DNA from: Algoriphagus ornithinivorans | Lineage (GTDB): Bacteria; Bacteroidota; Bacteroidia; Cytophagales; Cyclobacteriaceae | DNA length: 64,000 nt | Assembly: GCF_900115305.1 (NCBI RefSeq) | Contig: NZ_FOVW01000007.1 | Span: 248,001-312,000 of the forward strand | Direction of reading: 5' to 3' | Shown here: one piece after another, positions 35,728-44,485 of the stretch | Numbering within the stretch: position 1 is the stretch's first letter | Layout of the letters: each line of letters begins with the position of its first letter | The notes under the pieces: generated by a model | What the model saw: the letters and a program-made list of their open reading frames with translations, nothing else | The model's database searches: none | Told to the model about the DNA's origin: nothing | Made by a program: the position numbers and the translations under genes

Positions 35728-36230
35728 GATTTTTGATTTAAGATTTAAGATTTACGAGCTGCCTGAATACCTCAAATGCCTCTAGTAGTTTTGATGCTGG
35801 ATACTATTATTGCCAAAATTTCATCGGCCTCTTTGATCAATCTTTTTATTTCTATCTCTAGCTTTTGATCTTTTTGTATCTCATGAATTATTTCTAGAAA
35901 AAACTGACTCTCGTCTGCTTCTTCTTCAACAATCTTCAATTTATTTATGAAGTCCGCTTTAGACTTTGCTCTATTAACAGCTCTGTAGTTGGCGGCTACG
36001 GAGCTCGAGCATCTCAGTAACTGGTTCACATAGCTATTGAATTCTCTTGAATGGTGTAATTTTGCGCATAATAACCACACGTCAAGAGCAAAACGTTTGT
36101 TCTGTCCCTCATTTCCTTTTTCATAATTCATGAATTAGGTGAAGGACAAAACTAAAGGATTTGATGATAGAATTAAATGATTAAGAACAAGAATTGCCTC
36201 GTAAATCGTAAATCGTAAATCCTTAATCCA
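35728..36230. mobile_element. Four-helix-bundle cassette bounded by inverted 7-bp repeat arrays
   Basis: On the left, GATTTNN is repeated four times (35728-35755, last unit GATTTAC then GAG). On the right, its complement GTAAATC is repeated three times (36201-36221) after CTC. Read inward, both ends share CTCGTAAATCnTAAATCnTAAATC. The bracketed sequence holds just one gene (35772-36131). It fills exactly the space between the folD ATG and the lepA stop. No transposase and no target duplication are visible, so mobility would be in trans and is inferred. Confidence 0.55.
35772..36131 (-). CDS. Four-helix-bundle protein (S23/IVP-like)
   Basis: 119 residues, all helical, with the family pattern FALDVWLLCAKLHH, then LLRCSSSVAANYRAVNRAKSKADFINKLKIVEEEADESQFFLEII. 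This matches the four-helix-bundle proteins first seen in intervening sequences of 23S rRNA genes and related to the Avd accessory protein of diversity-generating retroelements. It is not in an rRNA gene here, and no reverse transcriptase or template repeat is nearby. Function unknown; basic patches (NRAKSK) fit nucleic-acid binding. Confidence 0.85.
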   Translation of the reverse strand: MNYEKGNEGQNKRFALDVWLLCAKLHHSREFNSYVNQLLRCSSSVAANYRAVNRAKSKADFINKLKIVEEEADESQFFLEIIHEIQKDQKLEIEIKRLIKEADEILAIIVSSIKTTRGI

Positions 36231-38016
36231 GCTTCAGCACTGCCATAAACGCCTCCTGAGGAACCTCAACATTACCGACTTGCCTCATGCGTTTCTTCCC
36301 TTTTTTCTGCTTTTCCAGAAGTTTACGTTTTCGGGAAATATCACCACCATAACACTTCGCCAATACGTTTTTACGTAGGGCTTTTACTGTTTCTCGGGCA
36401 ATAATTTTCGTTCCGATGGCTGCCTGAATGGCAATTTCAAACATCTGGCGAGGAACCAATTCTTTCAATTTTTCGCAGAGCCTTTTGCCCCATTCGTAAG
36501 CTTTATCACGGTGCACTATCGCAGAAAGCGCATCAACTGCTTCGCCATTAAGCATCACATCCAGCCGAACCATGTGAGAAGGCTGATATCCTTTCAACTC
36601 ATAATCCAAGGATGCATATCCTCTGGAAATAGTTTTCAACTTGTCGAAGAAATCAAATACGATCTCGGCCAAAGGCATATCGAAGGTCAATTCCACCCGA
36701 TCTGCAGTCAAATAAACCTGGTTTTTGATTTGACCTCTTTTCTCCATACAAAGCGTAATCACAGCCCCTACATATTCAGAAGCAGTGATGATTGAAGCCT
36801 TAACAAATGGCTCTTCAATATGCTTCATCTTGGTAAGATCAGGCATATCTGAAGGAGCATTGATTAGCTTGTAGGTATCATTGGTCATCAATGCCTTGAA
36901 CTGCACAGAGGGCACAGTTGTGATCACGGTCATATCAAATTCCCGCTCTAATCGCTCCTGAATGATTTCCATGTGCAGCATTCCCAAGAATCCACATCGG
37001 AAACCAAATCCCAAAGCAGCGGATGTTTCAGGTTCCCAAACTAGGGAAGCATCGTTGAGTTGCAGCTTTTCCATGGATGCTCTCAACTCCTCATAATCCG
37101 TGGTATCTACAGGATAGATCCCGGCAAAAACCATAGGCTTCACATTCTCAAAACCCTGAATGGCTTTTTCGCAGGGGCGCTTGATATGGGTGATGGTATC
37201 CCCTACTTTAATCTCTTTTGCCACCTTGACCCCAGAAATAAGGTAACCTACATTTCCGGCACTCATGGTTTGCTGAGGAATCTGATTCAATCCTAAAATA
37301 CCGATTTCATCTGCCTCATATTCCCTTCCGGTATTGACAAACTTAATTTTATCGCCTTTGCTGAAGGTTCCGTTGAAAATCCGGAAAATCACTTCCACAC
37401 CTCTGAAAGGATTGTAAACCGAGTCAAAAATCATCGCTTGTAGCGGTGCATCAGGATCTCCTATAGGCGCTGGAATTCGAGTGACAACAGCCTTCAGAAT
37501 ATCATCTATCCCTATTCCTGTCTTTCCAGAGGCCAAAATAATATCCTCTCTATCACAGCCAATCAGGTCAATTACCTCGTCTGCCACAGATTCTGGATCT
37601 GCTCCTGGAAGATCAATTTTATTTAAAACAGGAATTATTTCCAGGTCATGACCCAGCGCCAAATACAAGTTTGAAATGGTCTGTGCTTCGATACCCTGAG
37701 AAGCATCCACGATTAGCAATGCACCTTCACAAGCTGCAATCGATCTGGAAACTTCGTAAGAAAAATCCACGTGTCCCGGAGTATCGATTAGGTTGAGTAT
37801 ATATTCCTCTCCTTCATGGGTGTATTTCATCTGGATGGCGTGGGACTTAATGGTGATTCCCCGCTCTCTCTCCAGATCCATGTTATCCAACAACTGGTCC
37901 TGCATATCCCGATCAGACACTGTCTGAGTCTCTTGCAGCAACCTATCCGCCAATGTACTCTTCCCATGGTCAATATGGGCGATGATACAGAAATTTCTTA
38001 TTTTTTGCATGTTCAT
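36223..38016 (-). CDS. lepA: Elongation factor 4 (ribosomal back-translocase GTPase)
   Basis: 597 residues, the normal length. The GTPase domain has G1 [10 protein letters not shown]3 [12 protein letters not shown] and G4 NKIDLP. Domains II, III and V follow, and the EF4-specific C-terminal domain ends in [27 protein letters not shown]. LepA acts on stalled or assembling ribosomes. In-frame ATGs at 38016 and 38010 are both possible; because the -7 box lies 9 bp upstream, the transcript leader is nearly absent for the first. Confidence 0.98.
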   Translation of the reverse strand: MNMQKIRNFCIIAHIDHGKSTLADRLLQETQTVSDRDMQDQLLDNMDLERERGITIKSHAIQMKYTHEGEEYILNLIDTPGHVDFSYEVSRSIAACEGALLIVDASQGIEAQTISNLYLALGHDLEIIPVLNKIDLPGADPESVADEVIDLIGCDREDIILASGKTGIGIDDILKAVVTRIPAPIGDPDAPLQAMIFDSVYNPFRGVEVIFRIFNGTFSKGDKIKFVNTGREYEADEIGILGLNQIPQQTMSAGNVGYLISGVKVAKEIKVGDTITHIKRPCEKAIQGFENVKPMVFAGIYPVDTTDYEELRASMEKLQLNDASLVWEPETSAALGFGFRCGFLGMLHMEIIQERLEREFDMTVITTVPSVQFKALMTNDTYKLINAPSDMPDLTKMKHIEEPFVKASIITASEYVGAVITLCMEKRGQIKNQVYLTADRVELTFDMPLAEIVFDFFDKLKTISRGYASLDYELKGYQPSHMVRLDVMLNGEAVDALSAIVHRDKAYEWGKRLCEKLKELVPRQMFEIAIQAAIGTKIIARETVKALRKNVLAKCYGGDISRKRKLLEKQKKGKKRMRQVGNVEVPQEAFMAVLKLD

Positions 38017-38024
38017 TCTGCGCG

Positions 38025-38032
38025 CAAAATTA
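38025..38032 (-). promoter_or_regulatory. -7 box for lepA
   Basis: TAATTTTG on the minus strand (38032-38025), 8 bp before the ATG at 38016. Confidence 0.5.
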
Positions 38033-38080
38033 GGGAAAAAGAAGGAGAAAATTAGAGGATTATACCTGAAATACGGATTT

Positions 38081-38240
38081 GTCGAAATAGAAAAGAAATA
38101 TAGTTGAAATACACTTCACTACACCAAGTGAAATATGCCTTCGGCGAAATAACCCTAATAGTTCAGGACTCCTTGATTAGATAAATATTTCATTCACCGA
38201 AGGTGAATATATTTCAATAGTATTTCTACTGTATTTCGAC
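38081..38240. repeat. 160-bp MITE-like inverted repeat element
   Basis: The two ends are mutual reverse complements: 38081-38111 and 38240-38210 agree at 25 of 31 positions and both read GTCGAAATA, then AGAAATA, then TTGAAATA. Further inward each arm carries small hairpins (CACTT/AAGTG; GCC-TTC-GGC; TTCACC-GAA-GGTGAA) separated by more GAAATA units. It has no reading frame. It sits between divergent lepA and the DUF4924 gene. No target-site duplication is obvious. Best described as a non-coding palindromic element that may be multi-copy. Confidence 0.6.
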
Positions 38241-38285
38241 CTCTGAGATTTAGCTTTTAACTTTACCCCGAAAATATTTTAATCC

Positions 38286-38822
38286 ATGAAATCCATAGCC
38301 GAAAACAAAAAATCCCAAAACATAGCCGAATACATCATCTATCTCTATCAACAGGAGGACTTGATTCGGTCTTTTCAGGGTAATTTGGAGGAAATCCGGC
38401 AATATGTAGTTTCTCACTTTCCCGTTGAAGAAAAGGAAAAGAATACCATTTTTAATTGGTATCAGGACTTCAGAAATCAAATGGAGAAAGAAGGAATTAT
38501 GGAGAAAGGCCATTTGGAGGAAAGTAAAAAATTGGTTGCTGAGCTTTCCCAACTGCACTGGCAGTTACTTAAATCGGATCAAACCTATTTCCAAACTTAT
38601 CAAAAAGCCAAGCCTCATATTTTACAAGCAGTAATGGAGGCTGATGGGAAAGACCTGGGAAATGAAATCCAAATCTGCCTCAATGGTGTCTATGGACTTT
38701 TGCTTTGCAGACTACTCGGCAAGAAAATATCGGATGAGCAATTGAAATCAGCTGAGGCCTTTGGTGAAGTTCTAAGCTTATTGAATTTGGTCTATCAGCA
38801 AGAGAAGGTTTCTAGAAATTGA
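38286..38822 (+). CDS. DUF4924 family protein
   Basis: 178 residues, mostly helical, without signal peptide or membrane segments. The opening IAENKKSQNIAEYIIYLYQQEDLIRSF and the closing EAFGEVLSLLNLVYQQEK fit the Bacteroidota-specific DUF4924 family. No biochemical role is known for the family. A near -7 box (TAACTTTA, 38258-38265, one mismatch) lies 21 bp upstream. It ends 6 bp from the stop of the opposing gene at 38829. Confidence 0.75.
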   Translation: MKSIAENKKSQNIAEYIIYLYQQEDLIRSFQGNLEEIRQYVVSHFPVEEKEKNTIFNWYQDFRNQMEKEGIMEKGHLEESKKLVAELSQLHWQLLKSDQTYFQTYQKAKPHILQAVMEADGKDLGNEIQICLNGVYGLLLCRLLGKKISDEQLKSAEAFGEVLSLLNLVYQQEKVSRN

Positions 38823-38828
38823 TTTATC

Positions 38829-39860
38829 CTATTCTAACCTTGGGTACAAATCAACTAAATGGTGGTCAAAAAAATATCCGCTTTTATTCTCTTTTAGTGA
38901 AAAATTCCTCATGTAAACCTTTCCCCCAACGATACCTAACGGTTGATTATTGGTTGTTGAGAGATAGGTAAATTTCTCTTTATCAAGATCTAAACTATAC
39001 ACTTCATATTTCCCTCCTAAATCCAATACAGGAAAAAACCTGTTCCATTCCCTATCATAAAAGACAAACCATGCTTGGCTCTTTTTTCTGAGTTCTGGAA
39101 ATTGATAACCTTGCATTATATTTTTTTGACTGTCATAAAGAACAAATCTATTTTTTAGGGGAAGATTGAATAAAAACCCATCCTTTGTTTGGATTATATT
39201 ATACAAAAAGTGAGTATATGTGCTGTAAGGTTCGGGATCATTCTTCATATCCCAAAACCTATTTTTTGAAACATCAGTGATTTTTGAATCTTCATATTTT
39301 GAAACAGTACCATTATTCCAATTAAAAATCCAATAATCAGCATCTTTAATCCATTTGGAAGGGTTTACCTTATATCCAATTGTAAAATCTCCTAATTGAA
39401 CTAGTTCATAGTCTCTAAAATACTCATCTGAAATATCTGGTTTCTTATTCGGCAAAGATTTACTTTCCAATTCTAACTTATCATTGATTAGTTTAATTTT
39501 AGAGCTTCCATACCCATGCAGAATCACAATTTCATTCTTATCAGTCTGGATCAAACTATTAATTGCTATAAACTTTTTTGCCTTTGGGTTATAATCCCTG
39601 ATAAATAACCGGTTAATACTTAAACTATCCTTTATCAATCGAGCCCGATTCAATAAGACAAGATCTTTTGGAATATCATTTTCATACCTAAGCCCTATAA
39701 TATTTTCTTGATTTAACCAATATAGTTTTGTGAGAATCTCATTGTCATTTCCGTAAAAAAGATTTTCTAAAGACAATTCAATTTCTTTTTGATTTTGTTG
39801 AGCCCATACCTTTGGTCCTAAAAACAGACTAAAAAATATTATTAATAGTATTTTTTTCAT
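38829..39860 (-). CDS. Exported protein of unknown function, third gene of an AT-rich cluster
   Basis: 343 residues with a signal peptide ending KVWAQ (about residue 21). The mature part consists of repeated beta-rich segments with aromatic turns (for example WIFNWNNGTVSKYE, FLFNLPLKNRFVLYD, WFVFYDREWNRFFPVLDLGGKYEVYSLD). This suggests a beta-propeller-like or beta-sandwich protein, but no family signature is clear. It starts 16 bp after the lipoprotein gene at 39877, so they share a transcript. Base composition is AT-richer than the flanking helicase and lepA genes. Confidence 0.7.
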   Translation of the reverse strand: MKKILLIIFFSLFLGPKVWAQQNQKEIELSLENLFYGNDNEILTKLYWLNQENIIGLRYENDIPKDLVLLNRARLIKDSLSINRLFIRDYNPKAKKFIAINSLIQTDKNEIVILHGYGSSKIKLINDKLELESKSLPNKKPDISDEYFRDYELVQLGDFTIGYKVNPSKWIKDADYWIFNWNNGTVSKYEDSKITDVSKNRFWDMKNDPEPYSTYTHFLYNIIQTKDGFLFNLPLKNRFVLYDSQKNIMQGYQFPELRKKSQAWFVFYDREWNRFFPVLDLGGKYEVYSLDLDKEKFTYLSTTNNQPLGIVGGKVYMRNFSLKENKSGYFFDHHLVDLYPRLE

Positions 39861-39876
39861 TATCGAAATTGTATAG

Positions 39877-41058
39877 TTAATTATCCAACAAGATTATGTC
39901 ACTAAGTGGAAAAAGGTCATCATCCACCACCGAAGATTTAGAAAGAACGCCTTTATTATATGCAGTTTGATAAGTAAAATAATTACAGGGATACTCTATA
40001 GGAAGTTCTGTTACGGATTCCAAATCCAGATTAATATCAAAAGTCATGACAAAGACCTTTTTTGCTTTACAAGTCCCTTGAGAAGTAATCAAACTTTTTA
40101 AAAATATTCTTGAAAATTTATTTAGTCCTGAAATAAAAAAGAAGTTTCCGAAATATGAGTTAGTTAAATGATATTTTCTAAGACCCTCGGAGTCAAAATT
40201 CTCCATATCGTACTCTAAAGGTAAGCCCAAATGAAAATCAGATATTGAGGCACATTTTTTAAATAAAAAATTTCCATCCAAATCATACACAAATAATTCC
40301 TCATCCAAGGGATAGCTTAAAATTATTTGTTTTTCAAAAACTTCCATTATCGGGTGACTTAAGAAAAACGGTAAAAGGCTATTTAACTTGGACCCATATA
40401 CACCAGGGTATTCTCCGTGTAATCCCAAAAACTGATTTGTCGATAGACTATATTCTGCAAAAACAGGAAACTTATTCTTTTCCTGGACAAAATACCAAAT
40501 ATCCAATTGTTTTAATGGGAAAAATAAGCTATTTCTACTCTTGTCGTAATGGAAGGTTTTACCAAAACCAAAATATAAGCCAAAATTTGGAAAACCTTCT
40601 TTTGGCATTTTCCATAAATTTTCACGATATAGATTAACACTTTCTAATACTACGCCATTGTTATCGATTAGATGGATTTGAGGGAAATTCTGTTCACTTA
40701 CAAAAATACTATCAGAAGAAATAGCTTGAATACCTGAAGGAGCTGTGATAAAATTTCGATCTAAATGAATTGGAGCAAGAAACTTTTGATTTTTTAAATC
40801 AATAATAAATATCTTATCAATGGGTTTGGTAGGTAAAACATAAGCCAAGGTATCTTGAAAAATCTCAACAGCACGTAGTCCACCTCCAAAATCCTCAGGG
40901 GAAGAAATGTTCAATTTATTTATACTCCCTTTAAAGAGACTAATCTGTACATTTAAGCAACTCTTATCCAATTGATCTCTTTTCATACTACATGCAGAAA
41001 ATAAAAAAAAGAAAACAATGAAGAAGTTCAAGAAAAGGTATTTTGATTTTGCAAACAT
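39877..41058 (-). CDS. Probable beta-propeller lipoprotein (DUF4221-like)
   Basis: 393 residues with a lipoprotein signal: hydrophobic stretch then LFSACSMK, Cys23 lipidated. The mature region has repeated 'strand-turn-strand' units about 40-45 residues apart (DKIFIIDLKNQKFLAPIHLD; DSIFVSEQNFPQIHLIDNNG; EELFVYDLDGNFLFKK), like the six-bladed propeller lipoproteins of Bacteroidota (DUF4221, BF3164 and relatives). Such lipoproteins often lie next to small two-cysteine leader peptides, as here. Assigned by eye, so the exact family is uncertain. Function unknown. Confidence 0.62.
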   Translation of the reverse strand: MFAKSKYLFLNFFIVFFFLFSACSMKRDQLDKSCLNVQISLFKGSINKLNISSPEDFGGGLRAVEIFQDTLAYVLPTKPIDKIFIIDLKNQKFLAPIHLDRNFITAPSGIQAISSDSIFVSEQNFPQIHLIDNNGVVLESVNLYRENLWKMPKEGFPNFGLYFGFGKTFHYDKSRNSLFFPLKQLDIWYFVQEKNKFPVFAEYSLSTNQFLGLHGEYPGVYGSKLNSLLPFFLSHPIMEVFEKQIILSYPLDEELFVYDLDGNFLFKKCASISDFHLGLPLEYDMENFDSEGLRKYHLTNSYFGNFFFISGLNKFSRIFLKSLITSQGTCKAKKVFVMTFDINLDLESVTELPIEYPCNYFTYQTAYNKGVLSKSSVVDDDLFPLSDIILLDN

Positions 41059-41082
41059 ATTTGATAATTGAAACTTTAAAAG

Positions 41083-41110
41083 AATAGCTCCCTATCATCA
41101 GGGAGCTATT
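41083..41110 (-). terminator. Attenuator-like hairpin between the peptide and lipoprotein genes
   Basis: AATAGCTCCCT/AGGGAGCTATT with a 6-nt loop lies just after the peptide stop, followed on the minus strand by CTTTTAAAG, a weak T-tract. It should let most transcripts end after the small peptide while some continue into the two downstream genes. Confidence 0.7.
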
Positions 41111-41116
41111 TTAAAA

Positions 41117-41329
41117 TCATCCAAGCCCTTCTGGAGACCCTCCTCGTGTATCTCCAACTTTACAATCATTATTCCACCAATGAGTCATACATTCTTGACT
41201 TCCATCGCCAAGATTAACCCAGTGACCTTGACTTCCAAAAGGACCGCTAGCCTCAACAGAAGTTGAAAATGAAGCAAATGCAATAAAAATAAGTGCAAAT
41301 GCAAATCCAGAAAAATTGATTTTTTTCAT
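41117..41329 (-). CDS. Small secreted two-cysteine peptide (NVEALA-like)
   Basis: 70 residues from the ATG at 41329 (a longer frame to 41377 adds a non-conserved hydrophobic leader). A signal peptide of about 27 residues (MKKINFSGFAFALIFIAF, then ASFSTSVEA) is followed by a mature part of about 43 residues rich in Gly/Trp. Two Cys (47 and 56) enclose MTHWWNND, and there is a Gly-rich C terminus. The layout, with VEA at the signal/mature junction, resembles the NVEALA peptides of Bacteroidota. It is the first gene of a three-gene unit. Could be a signal, toxin or structural peptide. Confidence 0.6.
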   Translation of the reverse strand: MKKINFSGFAFALIFIAFASFSTSVEASGPFGSQGHWVNLGDGSQECMTHWWNNDCKVGDTRGGSPEGLG

Positions 41330-41429
41330 AAGAATTAGTTTAAGTAATAAATGATTTAACGAGAGGAATTTCAACAATTAAAAAAAAAAAACAATCTTTA
41401 AACTAATTTTTTTTATATTTTATTAATAA

Positions 41430-43361
41430 TCAACTAATTAATTTTTCCCAAACACTCCTATACCCTCCCTTTTCTTCAAAATATCCTAGCAGAGAATCAA
41501 AAAAAGGATTGATAGCAAAGGTACTGCTATCTCCAATTAAAACTAGCTTCCTTTTGGCTCGGGTAATAGCTACGTTCATCCTTCGTTCATCTGCCAAAAA
41601 ACCAATCTCCCCTCTATCATTGGACCGGGTCAGTGAAATGATCATCAAGTCCCGCTCCTGCCCTTGAAATCCATCTACAGTATCAATGGTGATCAAATCA
41701 GCAAAAGCCTTCAAATTGGGATAATCATAAGTTTCAAAGATCAATGTTCGTAAGTACCTTACCTGGGCAGAATACGGAGCAATCAAACCTATAGTCCAGC
41801 CGTTTTCCTTAAATTTTGAAATGCCGATCCGCTTGATCAGTTCATTTAAATACTTGCAAGTAAAGCTAGCTTCCTCAGGATTGAAGGTGCTAAGGCTTTC
41901 CTCCTCTTGCCGATCTGAATACCCAGCTCCCGCGGTATCTATCCACTCCAAGACTGCTTCATTTTCGAATACATGAAGGTCTGTATTTTTAGCAGCTTTC
42001 AATTTCCCCCCATAAAAATACTCATTGGAGAACCCCATGATTTCGGCTTTCATTCTATACTGAACCTGTAAGAGCTCCGCCACTTGAGGCTTTCTTTGAA
42101 TGACCTTTTCCATCAAAGTAATCGCTAAACCTTCTTTTGCAGCTTCAAAGGATTTGATTGTGGGTGGGAGTTGTAAGTGATCCCCAGCAAAAACCACCTT
42201 TTTAGCCTTCAGGATTGGAATCCAAGTTGCCGCTTCCAATCCCTGAGCTGCCTCGTCGATAAATACCACGTCAAAGGTCATCCCTTTCAAGTGATAGGAC
42301 GAGGCGCCAACCAGCGTACAGGCAAAAACTTGTGTTTTTTGAAAAATGTCAAAGGAAATATATTCTTCCAGATGCTTAGCAGCTTCCCGGATTCTCCCCA
42401 CTTCATCAAACAACAACTTCCGCTGTCTGCGCTCTTCAGGTCCAAAATTTCGCTTGTATTGTTTGGCTAGCTTTAGATACTGATCAATTTCCTTTCGAAG
42501 TTTTTTCAGATCTCTGTAACTTTCATGAAAAGCTGTTTTTGCATCCAAAGTTTGGTTCAAAATCTTTTCTTCCACTCTCGCAGGATGACCCAATCGGAGA
42601 GTAGAGATTCCTGAATCTGTCAACTTTTCTACCAATAAATCCACTGCAGCATTACTTGGGGCACAAACCAAAACGGATAATCCTTTTTCCGCAGCCTCCG
42701 AAATAGCCCTGATCAATGTCGTGGTTTTCCCGGTTCCGGGAGGTCCATGAATTATCGCCACATCCTTTGCATTGGCGATTTTTAGGCAAGCTTGGTTTTG
42801 GGAAAAGTTTAAGCCTTCCGATTCACTTCTTGTGTTTTCTGAGAATACTGGGGCTCGTTCTCCCAATAGGGTTTCTTTCAACTCTTTGAGCCGAAGATTA
42901 TCTGCCTCAATAACTCTTTTCAAGGCAAATTCCATCTCACGATAGCTGGCCTCATCAAATAATAAGTCTACACCCAAGCGGCTGCTATCCATCCACTCCG
43001 GGAGTTCATCAGCCTGAAGCGTGACAATCATTGTGTCTTTTTTTACTTGATTGATCACGCCATTCACTCGGTTTTCAGAAGAGGCATAGCCATCTTGGGT
43101 TGAGAAAAATGCGACAGATTTCCCGGATTGAAAAGCAGAGTTTTGGCTTTGATCCAACTTTTCTATTTCTACCAAAAGTCGTTCTCCCATTCCTATTTTA
43201 GCCTTTTTCACCTGAATAGGATGCCAAGTAATCCCTTCTTTTTTCTTATCCGCCAGAGAAGTATTCAAAAACTTTTTCTTGTATTGAGCTAGGTCTTCTT
43301 GCCATTCTTGCTTCAAAAGTTTCAGACCTTTTTTTAATTCCTCCGTGACTTTGTCCATCAA
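41430..43361 (-). CDS. UPF1-like superfamily 1 helicase (IGHMBP2 type)
   Basis: 643 residues. After an N-terminal beta-barrel/stalk region (about 1-190) come Walker A HGPPGTGKTTT, Walker B FIDEAAQ, motif III GDHLQLPPT, QYRM, TVDGFQGQERD and the arginine-finger segment RRMNVAITRAKRKLVLIGD. This is a DNA/RNA helicase of the UPF1-like group. In many Bacteroidota it occurs as a single gene with unknown task. Two in-frame ATGs (43361 and 43358) start it. Divergent from acpH with a 57-bp gap. Confidence 0.93.
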   Translation of the reverse strand: MMDKVTEELKKGLKLLKQEWQEDLAQYKKKFLNTSLADKKKEGITWHPIQVKKAKIGMGERLLVEIEKLDQSQNSAFQSGKSVAFFSTQDGYASSENRVNGVINQVKKDTMIVTLQADELPEWMDSSRLGVDLLFDEASYREMEFALKRVIEADNLRLKELKETLLGERAPVFSENTRSESEGLNFSQNQACLKIANAKDVAIIHGPPGTGKTTTLIRAISEAAEKGLSVLVCAPSNAAVDLLVEKLTDSGISTLRLGHPARVEEKILNQTLDAKTAFHESYRDLKKLRKEIDQYLKLAKQYKRNFGPEERRQRKLLFDEVGRIREAAKHLEEYISFDIFQKTQVFACTLVGASSYHLKGMTFDVVFIDEAAQGLEAATWIPILKAKKVVFAGDHLQLPPTIKSFEAAKEGLAITLMEKVIQRKPQVAELLQVQYRMKAEIMGFSNEYFYGGKLKAAKNTDLHVFENEAVLEWIDTAGAGYSDRQEEESLSTFNPEEASFTCKYLNELIKRIGISKFKENGWTIGLIAPYSAQVRYLRTLIFETYDYPNLKAFADLITIDTVDGFQGQERDLMIISLTRSNDRGEIGFLADERRMNVAITRAKRKLVLIGDSSTFAINPFFDSLLGYFEEKGGYRSVWEKLIS

Positions 43362-43418
43362 TCCGTATTTTAGGCGAAACTAATCAAAAGGCAAAGAGTT
43401 TCTAAGTCTAAACATTCT

Positions 43419-44024
43419 ATGAATTTCCTCGCACATGCATTTCTGTCTTTTAATGAAGAAAAGATTCTCGTCGGGAATTTTATAGCTGATTTTGTAAAAG
43501 GGAAACAGATCAAAGATTTTGAAGAGGACATTATCTCCGGAATCTTGCTACATCGGGAGATAGATTACTTTACCGACTCACATCCTTTGGTCAAAGCAGG
43601 GCAATCCTATCTTAGACCAAAATTTGGACACTATTCCACCGTGATTACGGATATCTTTTTTGATTATTTTTTGATTAAAAACTGGAAAAACTATTCTTCT
43701 GTACCTGTAGAAGATTTTATTCAGAGAACCTATTCAATATTGGATGGTTACGAAGATATCTTTCCGGAGCGATTTGCCAAGATGTATTATTGGATGAGAA
43801 ATGATAATTGGCTTTTGCACTATGGAACTGTGGAAGGCATCAGAAGATCTCTGACAGGAATGTCCAAAAGAACCACCTTTAATTCAAAAATGGAAGAAGC
43901 TCATTTGGCCTTGTTAGAGCGGGAAGCTGAATTTGAAGTGATTTTCTTCGCTTTTTTCAAGGATTTAGAGACTTTTGCTTACGGAAAACTACTGGAATTA
44001 CATAAAGCTCATGATCGTCATTAA
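43419..44024 (+). CDS. acpH: Acyl carrier protein phosphodiesterase
   Basis: 201 residues of the HD-like ACP phosphodiesterase family: MNFLAHAFLSF, then VGNFIADFVKG, LLHREIDYFTDSHP, ITDIFFDYFL. These His/Asp positions bind Mn for removal of the phosphopantetheine arm from holo-ACP. Length fits the family (about 193-200). It overlaps the start of the next gene by 14 bp, so the two are co-translated. Confidence 0.9.
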   Translation: MNFLAHAFLSFNEEKILVGNFIADFVKGKQIKDFEEDIISGILLHREIDYFTDSHPLVKAGQSYLRPKFGHYSTVITDIFFDYFLIKNWKNYSSVPVEDFIQRTYSILDGYEDIFPERFAKMYYWMRNDNWLLHYGTVEGIRRSLTGMSKRTTFNSKMEEAHLALLEREAEFEVIFFAFFKDLETFAYGKLLELHKAHDRH

Positions 44025-44469
44025 ACCGAAAGGATCCACTTACTTTTCATTGGGAATTATTGTTGTCGCTCTTTTAGCAGGTCTGATTCTGATCCTTAGA
44101 GATTTTGCTTACAAGGGTTCTTTTGGCCTATGGTTTTACTTGATTGCTGCATCTTTGATCACCTTAGTGCTATTAATGCTTTTGGTAAAAATGCTTGCGG
44201 GTTTTCGTTTTATCACTGCTGGAAGGGATCAAATTATCGTCAAACTTCCTTTAAGAGGATTTCAAAAAGCCTACCCCATTGCTGAAATTTTAGCTTGGGA
44301 AGAAGAAATAGTAATCGCCAATAAAAAGGAATTCAAGCAATTGACTATAGCATTTTCAGACCGGCAATCAATTTCTGTTTCCAACCATGAGCATCATGCC
44401 TATCCTGACCTAGTCAATTATCTGGTGAAAAAAGCTCCTAAGAAAAAGGTGAAAAACAAAAAAGCCTGA
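44011..44469 (+). CDS. Two-helix membrane protein with a PH-like domain
   Basis: 152 residues from ATG 44011, which lies within the end of acpH. A short N terminus is followed by two membrane helices (about 11-30 and 36-60), then a beta-rich cytoplasmic domain of the bacterial PH type (GFRFITAGRDQIIVKLPLRGF through FSDRQSISVSNHE). The C-terminal tail is strongly basic (KKAPKKKVKNKKA). The last codons form the left arm of the terminator. No specific function can be assigned. Confidence 0.75.
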   Translation: MIVIKPKGSTYFSLGIIVVALLAGLILILRDFAYKGSFGLWFYLIAASLITLVLLMLLVKMLAGFRFITAGRDQIIVKLPLRGFQKAYPIAEILAWEEEIVIANKKEFKQLTIAFSDRQSISVSNHEHHAYPDLVNYLVKKAPKKKVKNKKA

Positions 44470-44482
44470 TTGCTCAGGCTTT
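44460..44482. terminator. Bidirectional terminator overlapping a stop codon
   Basis: AAAGCCTGA/TCAGGCTTT with a TTGC loop, lying over the TGA of the PH-like gene and 3 bp from the ppa stop. Confidence 0.85.
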
Positions 44483-44485
44483 ATC

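Noticed and set aside
35772..36131. Four-helix-bundle gene as part of an rRNA intervening sequence or a diversity-generating retroelement
   Set aside because: No rRNA, reverse transcriptase, template or variable repeat is in the surrounding sequence.
36201..36221. Short tandem repeats as a CRISPR array
   Set aside because: Units are 7 bp without spacers, in inverted arrays at both ends of one gene; no cas genes are near.
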